Part shown: positions 19,705 to 28,244 of the stretch, one piece after another
How positions within the stretch are numbered: position 1 is the first letter of the stretch
How the letters are laid out: each line of letters begins with the position of its first letter
From: Planobispora rosea
GTDB lineage: Bacteria > Actinomycetota > Actinomycetes > Streptosporangiales > Streptosporangiaceae
DNA length: 64,000 nucleotides
NCBI RefSeq assembly: GCF_014648175.1
Contig: NZ_BMQP01000033.1
Span: forward strand, 1-64,000
Direction of reading: 5' to 3'
The notes under the pieces: model-generated
The model's database searches: none
What the model was told of the DNA's origin: nothing
The model's input: only the letters and a program-made list of their open reading frames with translations
Translations under genes and position numbers: made by a program

Positions 19705-19816
19705 TAACCGGCTCCCGCCGTCGTCACGTCCTCGCTCGTCCCTCGCTGCGGGCGCTCCTCCGTTGCTTCACCGGCGCCCCCTCACGGGCCCATGGCGACG
19801 CTGACGCGTCGCGGCT
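19669..19816 (-). repeat. 120-bp repeat family, copy C
   Basis: Read on the minus strand, this copy shares the blocks GAGGGGGCGCCGGTG and GGTTATCAGCCCCCGAGCCG with the array at 16641. A hairpin end, GCGACGCGTCAGCGTCGC, is repeated 122 bp apart (about 19671-19694 and 19793-19816). The element lies between convergent genes. It overlaps the kinase stop codon on one side and reaches the cbs stop codon on the other. Confidence 0.88.
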
Positions 19817-21186
19817 CAGCGGTTCGCCAGGAAGGCCAGCAGGTCCTGGCGGGTGAGCAGGCCCACGGGCTTGCCGTCGTCGAGGACCACGGCGGCGTCG
19901 GCCTTCTCCAGGGCCTCGACCGCGTGCGAGATGGGCTCGCCGGAGCCGATCATGGGCAGCGGCTGGGACATGTGGTCGGCCAGCGGGTCCTGGGGGCGCA
20001 CACGGCCGCGGTAGAGGGCGTCGAGCAGGTCCCGCTCCACGATCGACCCGACCACCTCGGCGGCCATGACCGGCGGCTCCTCCTTCATCACCGGAAGCTG
20101 CGAGACGCCGTACTCCCGCATGATGGAGATCGCGGTCTCCACCGACTCGTGCGGGTGGGTGTGCACGAACTCCGGCATGCCGGATCCCTTGCCGCTCAGC
20201 ACGTCCTTGACCAGGCCCTCCTCGGAGGAGGTCGTCAGGAAGCCGTAGTCGGCCATCCACTCGTCGTTGAAGATCTTCGACAGGTAGCCGCGGCCGCCGT
20301 CGGGCAGCAGGACCACGACCACGTCGTCCGGCCCGGCCTGCTGCGCCACGCGCAGGGCGGCGACCGTGGCCATGCCGCAGGAGCCGCCCACCAGCAGGGC
20401 CTCCTCGCGGGCCAGCCGCCGGGTCATGCCGAAGGAGTCCTTGTCGGAGACCGCGATGATCTCGTCGCAGATCGTGGTGTCGTAGGTGGCGGGCCAGATG
20501 TCCTCGCCGACGCCCTCGACCAGGTACGGCCGGCCGGTGCCGCCGGAGTAGACCGACCCCTCGGGGTCGGCGCCGATGACCTTCACCCGGCCGCCGGAGA
20601 CCTCCTTGAGATAGCGGCCGGCACCGCTGATCGTGCCGCCGGTGCCGACGCCCGCGACGAAGTGGGTGACCCGTCCCCCGGTCTGCTCCCAGATCTCCGG
20701 CCCGGTGGAGTGGTAGTGGCTCTCGGGGTTGTTCGGGTTGGAGTACTGGTCCGGCTTCCAGGCGTTGGGGACCTCCCTGGCGAGCCGGTCGGAGACCGAG
20801 TAGTAGGAGTTCGGGTGGTCGGGCGAGACGGCGGTCGGGCAGACCACGACCTCCGCGCCGTAGGCCCGCAACACCGCGATCTTGTCCTGGGCCACCTTGT
20901 CGGGCACCACGAACAGGCACCTGTATCCGCGCTGCTGGGCCACTATCGCCAGGCCCACGCCGGTGTTGCCCGAGGTGGGCTCCACGATCGTGCCCCCGGG
21001 CCGGAGCTCGCCGGACTTCTCCGCGGCGTCGATCATGCGCACCGCGATCCGGTCCTTCACCGAGCCTCCGGGGTTGAAGTACTCGACCTTGGCGAGCACC
21101 TGGGCGGGCAGACCCGCCGTCACCTTGTGCAGCCGTACGAGCGGGGTGTTGCCCATCAGCTCCACGAGCGAGTCGTACACGCGCAT
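19816..21186 (-). CDS. cbs: Cystathionine beta-synthase
   Basis: This 456-residue PLP enzyme condenses serine with homocysteine to cystathionine, the first step of reverse transsulfuration. The PLP Lys lies in NPGGSVKDR. Substrate-binding TSGNTGVGLA and the PLP phosphate loop GTGGTISGAGRY are intact. Two C-terminal CBS domains (about 340-456) occupy the regulatory position. No N-terminal haem domain is present. The start is ATG at 21186 (MRVYDSLVELMGNTPLVRL); an upstream extension is not conserved. It works with the metB product nearby. Confidence 0.95.
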   Translation of the reverse strand: MRVYDSLVELMGNTPLVRLHKVTAGLPAQVLAKVEYFNPGGSVKDRIAVRMIDAAEKSGELRPGGTIVEPTSGNTGVGLAIVAQQRGYRCLFVVPDKVAQDKIAVLRAYGAEVVVCPTAVSPDHPNSYYSVSDRLAREVPNAWKPDQYSNPNNPESHYHSTGPEIWEQTGGRVTHFVAGVGTGGTISGAGRYLKEVSGGRVKVIGADPEGSVYSGGTGRPYLVEGVGEDIWPATYDTTICDEIIAVSDKDSFGMTRRLAREEALLVGGSCGMATVAALRVAQQAGPDDVVVVLLPDGGRGYLSKIFNDEWMADYGFLTTSSEEGLVKDVLSGKGSGMPEFVHTHPHESVETAISIMREYGVSQLPVMKEEPPVMAAEVVGSIVERDLLDALYRGRVRPQDPLADHMSQPLPMIGSGEPISHAVEALEKADAAVVLDDGKPVGLLTRQDLLAFLANR

Positions 21187-21373
21187 CGTGTTGATCACCT
21201 CGAATTGCCAAAGCCGGGTCGGCTTGTCGTGTCGGAGACCGGTCCCCAGGGGGTCGGCGGGACGCGGCCGGTTTCCCCACAAAGCTACCGCCGAGCCGTA
21301 CCACGTGACCTCCGGGCCGCACCGCCGCAGGCAGGCAGGTGAATCCGCGGACGGTCAGGGAAAGAAATGCCGT

Positions 21374-22348
21374 GTGATCTGGACACCCGGGGTGGCGCGG
21401 GCCGCCCGGCGCATCGCCGCGACCGCGGCGGTGGGAGGAGGCGGTCTGACCGCGCTCGGCGTGGCGACCTACGGGCTCCTGTACGCCCAGGGTGTCCTGG
21501 CCCGCCGTGTCATCGGCCGCCCGCACGGCCTGGACGGCCCGCCCTCCGACGGGGTCTACGGCGACTTCGAGGGCGAACCGATCCGCCTGGTCATGATGGG
21601 CGACTCCACCTCGGTCGGCCTGGGCATGACCGACCCGGCCGACACTCCCGGCGTCCTCATCGCGTGCGGTCTGGCGGCCGTGGCCGAACGGCCCGTCCGG
21701 CTCACCGTGACCGGCGTGTCGGGGGCGGCCTCCGCCGACCTCGGTGATCAGGTGGACCGGGCGCTCAACGCGAACCCCGACGTCGCGGTCATCTTCGTCG
21801 GCAGCAACGACATCAGCACGCAGACGCTCCCGGCGCAGGCCGTACGGCACCTGCAGAAAGCCGTGCGGCGGCTGCGCGAGGCCGGCGCCGAGGTGGTCGT
21901 GGGCACCTGCCCGGACCTCGGTACGGTCCGGCCGCTCGCGCAGCCTTTGCGCTGGGTGGCCCGGCGCTGGAGCCGGGAGCTCGCCGCCGCGCAGACCGTC
22001 GGGGTCGTCGAGGCGGGCGGGCGGACGGTGGCGTTCGCGGACCTCCTCGGGCCAGAATTCGAGACAAATCCCGGCGAAATGTTCGGACCCGACCGTTACC
22101 ACCCATCTCGCCGAGGTTACCTACAAGCCGCTTACGCAGTGCTACCGTCTGTGTGCACCGCGCTGGAGCTGTGGCCCGAGCCCCGGCCTGCGCGCGGTGA
22201 GTCGATCTACCTCGCGGCGGCCAGAGCCGCGGAGGAGCCCGGCGCCGAGGTGTCCGCGACCCGCGTCGCCGGCCGAGCGACAGGTCCCCACGGACGGTGG
22301 GTGACACGGCTCCGTCGGCGGCCTGGAGCGCTGCCTCACGACGCCTGA
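21374..22348 (+). CDS. SGNH/GDSL hydrolase, membrane-anchored
   Basis: This 324-residue esterase-like protein has an N-terminal membrane helix (AAVGGGGLTALGVATYGLLY). SGNH block I is MMGDSTSVGLGM, with the catalytic Ser in GDS. Block II Gly is in VTGVSGAASADL, block III is FVGSNDI, and block V is DRYHPSRRGY with catalytic Asp/His. Substrates may be acyl groups on wall or secreted glycans. GTG at 21374 is the favoured start; GTG 21392 is also possible. It is divergent from cbs, a neighbour pairing seen in many actinomycetes. Confidence 0.9.
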   Translation: MIWTPGVARAARRIAATAAVGGGGLTALGVATYGLLYAQGVLARRVIGRPHGLDGPPSDGVYGDFEGEPIRLVMMGDSTSVGLGMTDPADTPGVLIACGLAAVAERPVRLTVTGVSGAASADLGDQVDRALNANPDVAVIFVGSNDISTQTLPAQAVRHLQKAVRRLREAGAEVVVGTCPDLGTVRPLAQPLRWVARRWSRELAAAQTVGVVEAGGRTVAFADLLGPEFETNPGEMFGPDRYHPSRRGYLQAAYAVLPSVCTALELWPEPRPARGESIYLAAARAAEEPGAEVSATRVAGRATGPHGRWVTRLRRRPGALPHDA

Positions 22349-22400
22349 GCTCGGCTACGCTCCGCGGCGATGTCGTTACGTCTCGCCTCATTGGAGTGGA

Positions 22401-23750
22401 ATGCCCGTGATCCGGCCTCATGCGAAACCGGCTGTGGCGCTCATCGGAGCCCTGACCCTGGCCGGCTGCTCCGGCAGCGAAGCGGCCACGCAGGAGTACC
22501 CCACCTGGCACAACACCGAGCTGAACACGGTGAGCCGCACGGTCGTCGTCGGGGACGTCGCCATGGCGACGTCCATGAAGCCCGACGGGACGCTGGAGAG
22601 CGTGGCTCTCGACCTCGCCTCGGGCAAGCGGCTGTGGGCCTCCCCCGCGACCGTGACGGGCCGCCTGCCGGGGATGGGCGTGCCGCCTCCGGCGGTCGTC
22701 GAGACCGGCGAGAAGCAGACCATGGCGGTGACCCTGGACCCGTTCCGCAGGGGACGCTGGTACGCCCGGCTCGTCGGCCGCGACGCGAGGACCGGCGCCC
22801 AGAAGTGGGTCCGTCCGGTGCACTCGACCTTCGGTCCGCAACGGTGCGGGCCGTTCGTCTGCGTGCCGGAGCACACCGCGCTCTCGGCGGCCCGGGTCGT
22901 CGTGCTCGACCCGGCCACCGGCGCGCCGGTGTGGAAGATCCCCGGAATCGCCGAGGTGCAGTGGTCCGACGCCACCCGCGTGGTGTTCCTGCGCCTGGCC
23001 CGCAACCCCACTCTTGAGGCCTACGACCTGCGGACCGGCAAGCCCATCTGGCGCCAGCCGGTCGAACGGGCCCTCGGCCCCGGAGTGGACCTGTCGGGCG
23101 GCTGGTCCTTCGGCGCGACCTCGGACGACCTCGTCGGCTACATCGCTCCCTACACCAATCCCAGGACCAAGAGGGCCTCCACCTTCGGGATCTTCTCCGT
23201 ACGGCTCTCCGACGGCGCGGTCAACTGGATGCGCCCCTCGGTGGTGCGCGTCTACCCCAGCGGCAATCCCGGCTACGCGCCGGTGGTCCGCCCGGTCGAC
23301 CAGCGGGGCCAGTACGGCGGGTTCGCCCGGCTGGACGCCGAGAGCGGCCGGGTCCTCGGTCAGATCCCGGCGAGCCAGGTCCCCGGCGCGGGCTGGTGGC
23401 TGGCCTTCCCCGCCCGGATGGACAAGATCGGTTTCCTCCGCCACGGCAGGCCCGGGACCGCGTTCGACCTGGCCACCGGCAGGGACATGGAGGACAGGGA
23501 GCCGAAGGGCTGGTCCTTCTGCGTCACCGATCCCAAGCCGCTCCCCCTGAAGGATCAGCACCCCGGGTTCTACTCGGTGGCCTCGCTGTGCGAGTTCGAC
23601 CTGGCCACCGGGAAACGTACGGCCAACGCCGGTCCCCCGCCCGGCTGGTTCACCGGGAGCCAGGGCGGCTGGCGGATCTGGCGGGACGAGCGGGGCGGAC
23701 TGCACGCGGTCAACGACGCCACCGTCACCTCGCCCGGCATGTACGGATGA
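22401..23750 (+). CDS. PQQ-like beta-propeller lipoprotein
   Basis: This 449-residue exported protein has a lipobox LAGC (Cys23). The rest is a repeated propeller pattern with DLASGKRLW, DARTGAQKW, DPATGAPVW, DLRTGKPIW and DLATGKRT motifs, typical of PQQ-like/quinoprotein blades. No PQQ-ligand set is apparent, so a scaffold or binding role is more likely than dehydrogenase activity. Two cysteines in RCGPFVCVP may form a disulfide. It follows the SGNH gene by 52 bp on the same strand and may share its transcript. Confidence 0.85.
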   Translation: MPVIRPHAKPAVALIGALTLAGCSGSEAATQEYPTWHNTELNTVSRTVVVGDVAMATSMKPDGTLESVALDLASGKRLWASPATVTGRLPGMGVPPPAVVETGEKQTMAVTLDPFRRGRWYARLVGRDARTGAQKWVRPVHSTFGPQRCGPFVCVPEHTALSAARVVVLDPATGAPVWKIPGIAEVQWSDATRVVFLRLARNPTLEAYDLRTGKPIWRQPVERALGPGVDLSGGWSFGATSDDLVGYIAPYTNPRTKRASTFGIFSVRLSDGAVNWMRPSVVRVYPSGNPGYAPVVRPVDQRGQYGGFARLDAESGRVLGQIPASQVPGAGWWLAFPARMDKIGFLRHGRPGTAFDLATGRDMEDREPKGWSFCVTDPKPLPLKDQHPGFYSVASLCEFDLATGKRTANAGPPPGWFTGSQGGWRIWRDERGGLHAVNDATVTSPGMYG

Positions 23751-23793
23751 TCTCTCCGGCCCCGATCGCGCCGCGGCATTGTACGGATGACCT
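23741..23793 (+). repeat. Short direct repeat at lipoprotein 3' end
   Basis: TGTACGGATGA occurs at 23741-23751, where it carries the stop codon, and again from 23779, each followed by a YCTC-type motif. It looks like a small duplication of the gene end. Confidence 0.6.
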
Positions 23794-23909
23794 CCGAACA
23801 ACACACCCCTTTGGCATCACGTAACAAAGTTCTGTTTCTTCCACCCCCGGGTCATGATGGCCGGACTACCGGGGGGTAATCTCCGCAGGAGGAGCGATTA
23901 GCGAACACA

Positions 23910-24025
23910 CCCGCGAGGGGGCTCCGGTGCATCAGCCGAGGCACGTCCGCAGCCGTGCTGCGGACACGACGAGGGTGAGAGCCGGTCTTTGAGCCTCCGA
24001 GCCGCGACGCGTCAGCGTTGCCATG
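23910..24025 (+). repeat. 120-bp repeat family, copy D
   Basis: The copy opens with CCGCGAGGGGGCTCCGGTG and ends with GAGCCGCGACGCGTCAGCGT followed by TGCCATG. The centre holds a perfect 9-bp hairpin, GTCCGCAGC / GCTGCGGAC (23945-23965), that differs in sequence from copy A's central dyad. The element stops 15 bases before the thiolase ATG and leaves the ribosome site intact. The rest of the gap (23751-23909) shows AT-rich promoter-like DNA and no gene. Confidence 0.85.
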
Positions 24026-24040
24026 ACCACAGGAGAGCAC

Positions 24041-25258
24041 ATGCCCGAGGCAGTCATCGTCGCGACCGCGCGCTCGCCCATCGGACGGGCCTTCAAGGGG
24101 TCACTGAAGGACATCCGTCCCGACGACCTGACCGTACAGATGATCAAGGCCGCGCTGGCCAAGGTCCCCCAGCTCGACCCGGCCACCGTCGACGACCTGA
24201 TGCTGGGCTGCGGCCTGCCCGGCGGCGAGCAGGGCTTCAACATGGCCCGCGTGGTCTCCACCCTGCTGGGGCTCGACACCGTGCCGGGCACCACCGTCAC
24301 CCGCTACTGCTCGTCCTCGCTGCAGACCACCCGGATGGCGTTCCACGCGATCAAGGCCGGCGAGGGTGACGTGTTCATCTCGGCGGGCGTGGAGACCGTC
24401 TCCCGCTTCGTCAAGGGCAACTCCGACTCGCTGCCCGACACGCAGAACCCGCTGTTCGCCGAGGCGCAGGGCCGTACGGCCAAGGCCGCCGAGGGCGGCC
24501 AGACCTGGCGCGACCCCCGTGAGGACGGCGCGCTGCCCGACATCTACATCGCGATGGGCCAGACGGCGGAGAACCTCGCCGGGATCAAGGGCGTCTCCCG
24601 CCAGGAGCAGGACGAGTTCGGCGTCCGCTCCCAGAACCTGGCCGAGAAGGCCCTCTCCAACGGCTTCTGGGAGAAGGACATCACCCCGGTGACCCTGCCG
24701 GACGGGACCGTGGTCAGCAAGGACGACGGACCCCGCGCCGGCACCACCTACGAGGCCGTCTCCCAGCTCAAGCCGGTCTTCCGCCCCGACGGCACGGTCA
24801 CCGCGGGCAACTGCTGCCCGCTGAACGACGGCGCCGCCGCGGTCATCGTGATGAGCGACACCAAGGCCGCCGAGCTGGGCATCACCCCGCTGGCCCGGAT
24901 CGTCTCCACCGGCGTGACCGGCCTGTCCCCCGAGATCATGGGGCTGGGCCCGGTCGAGGCCAGCAAGCAGGCCCTGGCCCGGGCGGGCATGTCCATCGGC
25001 GACGTGGACCTCGTCGAGATCAACGAGGCGTTCGCCGCCCAGGTCATCCCGTCCTACAAGGACCTGGGCATCGACCTCGACCGGCTCAACGTCAACGGCG
25101 GCGCCATCGCGGTGGGCCACCCGTTCGGCATGACCGGCGCCCGGATCACCTCCACTCTGATCAACAGCCTCCAGTTCCACGACAAGTCGATCGGCCTGGA
25201 GACCATGTGCGTGGGCGGCGGCCAGGGCATGGCCATGGTCCTGGAGCGCCTGAGCTAG
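24041..25258 (+). CDS. Acetyl-CoA C-acyltransferase (thiolase)
   Basis: This 405-residue thiolase interconverts acyl-CoA plus acetyl-CoA with 3-ketoacyl-CoA, in fatty acid degradation or acetoacetyl-CoA formation. The catalytic residues are readable: nucleophile Cys90 (RYCSSSLQTTRM), His360 (GHPFGMTGAR) and Cys390 (TMCVGGGQG). The length is standard. The ATG at 24041 is chosen because AGGAG lies just upstream; an in-frame ATG at 24023 lies in the repeat and has no site. Chain-length preference cannot be judged. Confidence 0.94.
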   Translation: MPEAVIVATARSPIGRAFKGSLKDIRPDDLTVQMIKAALAKVPQLDPATVDDLMLGCGLPGGEQGFNMARVVSTLLGLDTVPGTTVTRYCSSSLQTTRMAFHAIKAGEGDVFISAGVETVSRFVKGNSDSLPDTQNPLFAEAQGRTAKAAEGGQTWRDPREDGALPDIYIAMGQTAENLAGIKGVSRQEQDEFGVRSQNLAEKALSNGFWEKDITPVTLPDGTVVSKDDGPRAGTTYEAVSQLKPVFRPDGTVTAGNCCPLNDGAAAVIVMSDTKAAELGITPLARIVSTGVTGLSPEIMGLGPVEASKQALARAGMSIGDVDLVEINEAFAAQVIPSYKDLGIDLDRLNVNGGAIAVGHPFGMTGARITSTLINSLQFHDKSIGLETMCVGGGQGMAMVLERLS

Positions 25259-25262
25259 TCCG

Positions 25263-25673
25263 TCAGCCGTGGACGTCGGGACCGGCCCGGGTGATGTCGA
25301 AGCGCACGATCACCCGCCGGTCCCGTTCCATGGCCGCCCGGTAGTCGTCCCAGTCGGGGTGCTCTCCGGAGATGTCGCGGTAGTAGCTCACCAGGAGGTC
25401 CATCGCCTCCGGCAGCGAGACGATCTCCGCCGTCCCCTCGATCTGGATCCACTCGCCGAAGAAGGCGTCCGTGGTCACGCAGAGCGCCACCCGGGAGTCC
25501 CGGCGGAGGTTGCGGACCTTCGCCGCGGTCTCCCGGGTGCTGATGATCGCGCGCCCTTCGGCGTCGAGCCCCACGGTGACCGGAGAGAGCTGAGGTCTCC
25601 CGTCGACGTGCCAGGTCAGCATGACCGCGCGGTGGTTGGAGCGGAGGAATTCGCGTGCCTTGTCGAGATCCAT
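25263..25673 (-). CDS. PPOX-class F420/FMN-dependent oxidoreductase
   Basis: This 136-residue split-barrel flavin-type protein has the PPOX-class pattern AVMLTWHVDGRPQLSPV, IISTRETAAKVRNLRRDSRVAL and a C-terminal RDRRVIVRFDITRAG. Actinomycete members commonly use F420 and reduce small molecules or detoxify. It is convergent with the thiolase, only 4 bases apart. The start is uncertain: ATG 25673 is used, and ATGs 9 and 12 bases further upstream are equally in frame. Confidence 0.85.
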   Translation of the reverse strand: MDLDKAREFLRSNHRAVMLTWHVDGRPQLSPVTVGLDAEGRAIISTRETAAKVRNLRRDSRVALCVTTDAFFGEWIQIEGTAEIVSLPEAMDLLVSYYRDISGEHPDWDDYRAAMERDRRVIVRFDITRAGPDVHG

Positions 25674-25699
25674 GATCCCCATCATCCTCGGACAGGCGG

Positions 25700-25825
25700 G
25701 AGAGCGCAGCACCGGGTGAGCACGGGATCCACGCCGTGAGCTCCGTCCCGTGGGACGCACGCCACGGGATCCGCCCCACGGGATCTGCCCCATGAGATCC
25801 ACGCCGTGGATCCACGTCCCCGGAG
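25700..25825. repeat. Degenerate 14-17 bp repeats between PPOX and DUF4287 genes
   Basis: Variants of ATCCACGCCGTGG and ATCCGCCCCACGGG recur six or seven times between about 25725 and 25820, for example CACGGGATCCGCCCCACGGG followed by ATCTGCCCCATGAG. Many units are palindromic around GGATCC. I see no gene here. Confidence 0.7.
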
Positions 25826-25892
25826 GTGCGCAGGTACGCGAAAGCCCGCACCACCCGGTGGCGGCACGGGCCCTCGGAGAGAAGACGGCTGC

Positions 25893-26117
25893 TTACAGGT
25901 GGTGGCGGCGCTGCCGCTCGTGCTCGTGCACGATGGCGGCGGCGTAGCCGTGGGTCAGCCCGTGCTCGTCTGCGAGCCAGTTGGCGCGTTCGTCACAGCG
26001 GAGGAACGACGGGCCGTTGTCGATGGCTTGAAACCACTCTGGGAGTGCGCGTCCCGTGATGTCTGGGACTCTTGCGATCAGCTTGCTCTGCGTCTCCGGT
26101 GAGTGGTTCAAGGACAT
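25893..26117 (-). CDS. DUF4287 family small protein
   Basis: This 74-residue protein has the DUF4287 pattern: a helix ending in TGRALPEWFQAID, then RANWLADEHGLTHGYAAAIVHEH. The family has no established activity. GGAGGTG just before the ATG at 26117 decides the start. It stands alone, downstream of the terminator of the Bax-inhibitor gene, so it has its own promoter in 26118-26260, where I see no clear operator. Confidence 0.8.
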   Translation of the reverse strand: MSLNHSPETQSKLIARVPDITGRALPEWFQAIDNGPSFLRCDERANWLADEHGLTHGYAAAIVHEHERQRRHHL

Positions 26118-26260
26118 GGGCACCTCCACGGATAGGGCTCCTTGGATTGACAGTGCATCACGGAACCGCAGATAGCAAGACCCGGCGACACGCTCCTGTC
26201 ACGCTTCGGTTGGCTTCGGTCGCGTTTCGTTCACAGATGTCCCGAGTTCACGGCAGAAAA

Positions 26261-26291
26261 GAACCCCGCCGGAGCGGCTCCGGCGGGGTTC
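26261..26291 (-). terminator. Terminator after Bax-inhibitor gene
   Basis: A perfect hairpin with a stem of about 15 bp (GAACCCCGCCGGAGC / GCTCCGGCGGGGTTC, one-base loop) lies 59 bases past the stop codon, flanked by AAAA on the upstream strand, which reads as a U-run on the minus-strand transcript. Confidence 0.88.
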
Positions 26292-26349
26292 CCGATTTCG
26301 ATGGTGATCGGCTGTCGGCCGCCGGTCACCCGGTCCGGCCGACCACCGG

Positions 26350-27132
26350 TCAGTCGTCGCCCGAGAAGTAGCTCAGCAGGCGCAGGACCTCCAGGTAGAT
26401 CCAGACCAGGGTCATGGTCAGGCCGAAGGCCATCAGCCAGGAGTACTTCGCCGGGGCGCCGTACTTCACGCCCTGCTCGACCTGGTCGAAGTCGAGGAGC
26501 AGGAAGAAGCAGCCGACGAGGATCGCGGCGATGCTGAAGACGATGGCCAGCGGGCCGCCCGAGCGGATGCCGATGCCGTCCTCGATGAAGAAGCCCGACA
26601 CCAGGTTGACGAGCATCAGGCCCATCAGGGCCAGACCCGCCGCCACGACGAACTTGGTGAACTTCGGCGTGACCCGGATGATCCGGAGCGAGTACACCGT
26701 CAGCATCGCGGCGAAGGCCAGGGCCGTGCCGACCACCGCCTGGAAGACGATGCCGTTGTAGAAGTTGTTGTACAGGTGGCTGATCACACCCACGGCGACG
26801 CCGTAGGACACCGAGTAGCCGAGGATCAGAGCCGGGTTGGTGCTCTGCTTGAAGGTGATGACCAGGGCCAGGATGAGCCCGACGATCACACCGGCGAGCG
26901 CCGCGCCCATGCCCAGGTTGAGGATCCAGGCCACGGCGGCCGAGGCGACCAGCGTGCCCAGGGTGATGAATCCGCGCACGACCACGTCGTCGATGGTCAT
27001 GGTCCGCTGCGCGGGCGGTGCGTACGACGGGCTGTCGTACATCCCCTGAAGCTGCTCAGGGGTCGGGGTCGGATATCCCCCGGGCTGCTGGCCCTGGGGT
27101 ATCCGGTTGAATACGGGGTTCTTGCTTTCCAT
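26350..27132 (-). CDS. Bax inhibitor-1 / YccA family membrane protein
   Basis: This 260-residue integral membrane protein has a Pro/Gln-rich cytoplasmic N terminus (about 45 residues) and seven hydrophobic segments of the BI-1/TMBIM fold, among them TLGTLVASAAVAWIL and FGLTMTLVWIYLEVLRLL. Family members are calcium-leak channels in eukaryotes and in BsYetJ. The bacterial role is stress related but not settled. ATG at 27132 follows GGAGGCAGCG. Confidence 0.92.
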   Translation of the reverse strand: MESKNPVFNRIPQGQQPGGYPTPTPEQLQGMYDSPSYAPPAQRTMTIDDVVVRGFITLGTLVASAAVAWILNLGMGAALAGVIVGLILALVITFKQSTNPALILGYSVSYGVAVGVISHLYNNFYNGIVFQAVVGTALAFAAMLTVYSLRIIRVTPKFTKFVVAAGLALMGLMLVNLVSGFFIEDGIGIRSGGPLAIVFSIAAILVGCFFLLLDFDQVEQGVKYGAPAKYSWLMAFGLTMTLVWIYLEVLRLLSYFSGDD

Positions 27133-27421
27133 CGCTGCCTCCACGCTGCGACCTACGCGATCAGCGTATTAGATCGGTTGTCACACGGCCGTATCGTGCC
27201 TGTATCTATATTTTCGTGTGCGCGGCCGTACGGCTACCGCCGACATCCTCAACGCGTGGCCTGCGCTGCTAGTTCCCGGCTTCCCCATCCTCCTCATCGA
27301 TCTCCCGCCGGAGTGGCACCGTACCCTCCCCCCGTCACGGATCACGCCCTCTTTCCCGCAACTTCTCCGGCGCTCCGCGCATCCAATGCTGCGGAGGAAA
27401 CCGCGCACGGCAGGGGGACGG

Positions 27422-28093
27422 ATGGCGGCGGGGCCGATCGGCGACGACTTACCTCGATCGGGGGCGGGCCACCCGGACGCGGGAGGTGTCGGCCGGGCCG
27501 GGCCGTCCACCGCCGTCGCGGGCGGGACGAGCCTGAACGTGGCCGTCGCGGGCGGGACGAGCCTGCGCGCGGCCGTCGCGGGCGGCCGTGTGATCACCGG
27601 GGACGGCCTGCTCCGGCTGGGGACGGCGATCGCCGCGGCACTGGCCGTGGTCCATGACGCCGGCGTCGCCCACCGGGGCGTGAAGCCGGACAACGTGCTT
27701 CTCGGCCCGGACGGCCCGCGGCTGGTCGGCCTGGGCACCGCCCGGACGATGGAGACGGCGGGGACGACCGTGACCGGGCCGGTGACGGGCGTGCGGACCT
27801 CCATGCCGCCGGAGGTGTTCACCGGTCAGCGGGCCGGAACCGCGGCGGACGTGTTCGGCTGGGGCTGCGTCATGGTGTTCGCCGCGACCGGCGAGGACCC
27901 GTTCCACGCCGAGAGCCTGGGCTGCCTCATGCACCGGGTGCTCTCCGTCGACCCCGACCTGAGCGCGATCCCCGCTCCGCTCCACGACCTGGTCGCCGCC
28001 GCGCTGGCCAAGCAGCCCCACGCCAGGCCCACCGCCCGGCATCTGCTGGCGGCCCTGACAGGCGGCGGGTCGCGGAGGCATTCCGGGGGATGA
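27422..28093 (+). pseudogene. Decayed serine/threonine protein kinase (C-lobe remnant)
   Basis: The 223-residue frame keeps a kinase C-lobe but has lost the N-lobe. The catalytic loop reads HRGVKPDNVLL (His84), so the HRD Asp is Gly. The DFG motif has become VGLG. There is no glycine loop, VAIK Lys or alphaC Glu; 10-residue repeats (VAVAGGTSLR type) stand in their place. The APE-like MPPEVF and the following helices survive. It can hardly phosphorylate anything. It may be a pseudogene or a short pseudokinase. ATG 27422 has an AGGGGGA site. Codon 10 is the rare TTA (27449-27451). Confidence 0.75.
27512..27590 (+). repeat. 30-bp in-frame repeat in kinase remnant
   Basis: Units starting near 27512, 27542 and 27572 share GCCGTCGCGGGCGGGACGAG; the third is partial. 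They encode the repeated VAGGTSL segment that replaces the kinase N-lobe. Confidence 0.88.
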
Positions 28094-28244
28094 TCACAGT
28101 TGGGTAACCCTCAGGTCCTCGTATCCGCATTCCGCCGGAGGAGCCGCGGAGGGCCGGCGCCGGTCGTGGACAGCCGGACGTCCGGAAGCGATCCCCGGTG
28201 GCGTGTCCGCTGGTCAGAGGCATTCTCCTGGCAAAAGGCATGAG

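Noticed and set aside
20882-21373. Long N-terminal extension of the SGNH hydrolase
   Set aside because: It is antisense to the cbs coding region; GTG 21374 gives a membrane anchor directly.
16641-24025. Insertion sequence explanation for the 120-bp repeats
   Set aside because: No transposase reading frame is present; the units are too short and are bounded by small hairpins only.
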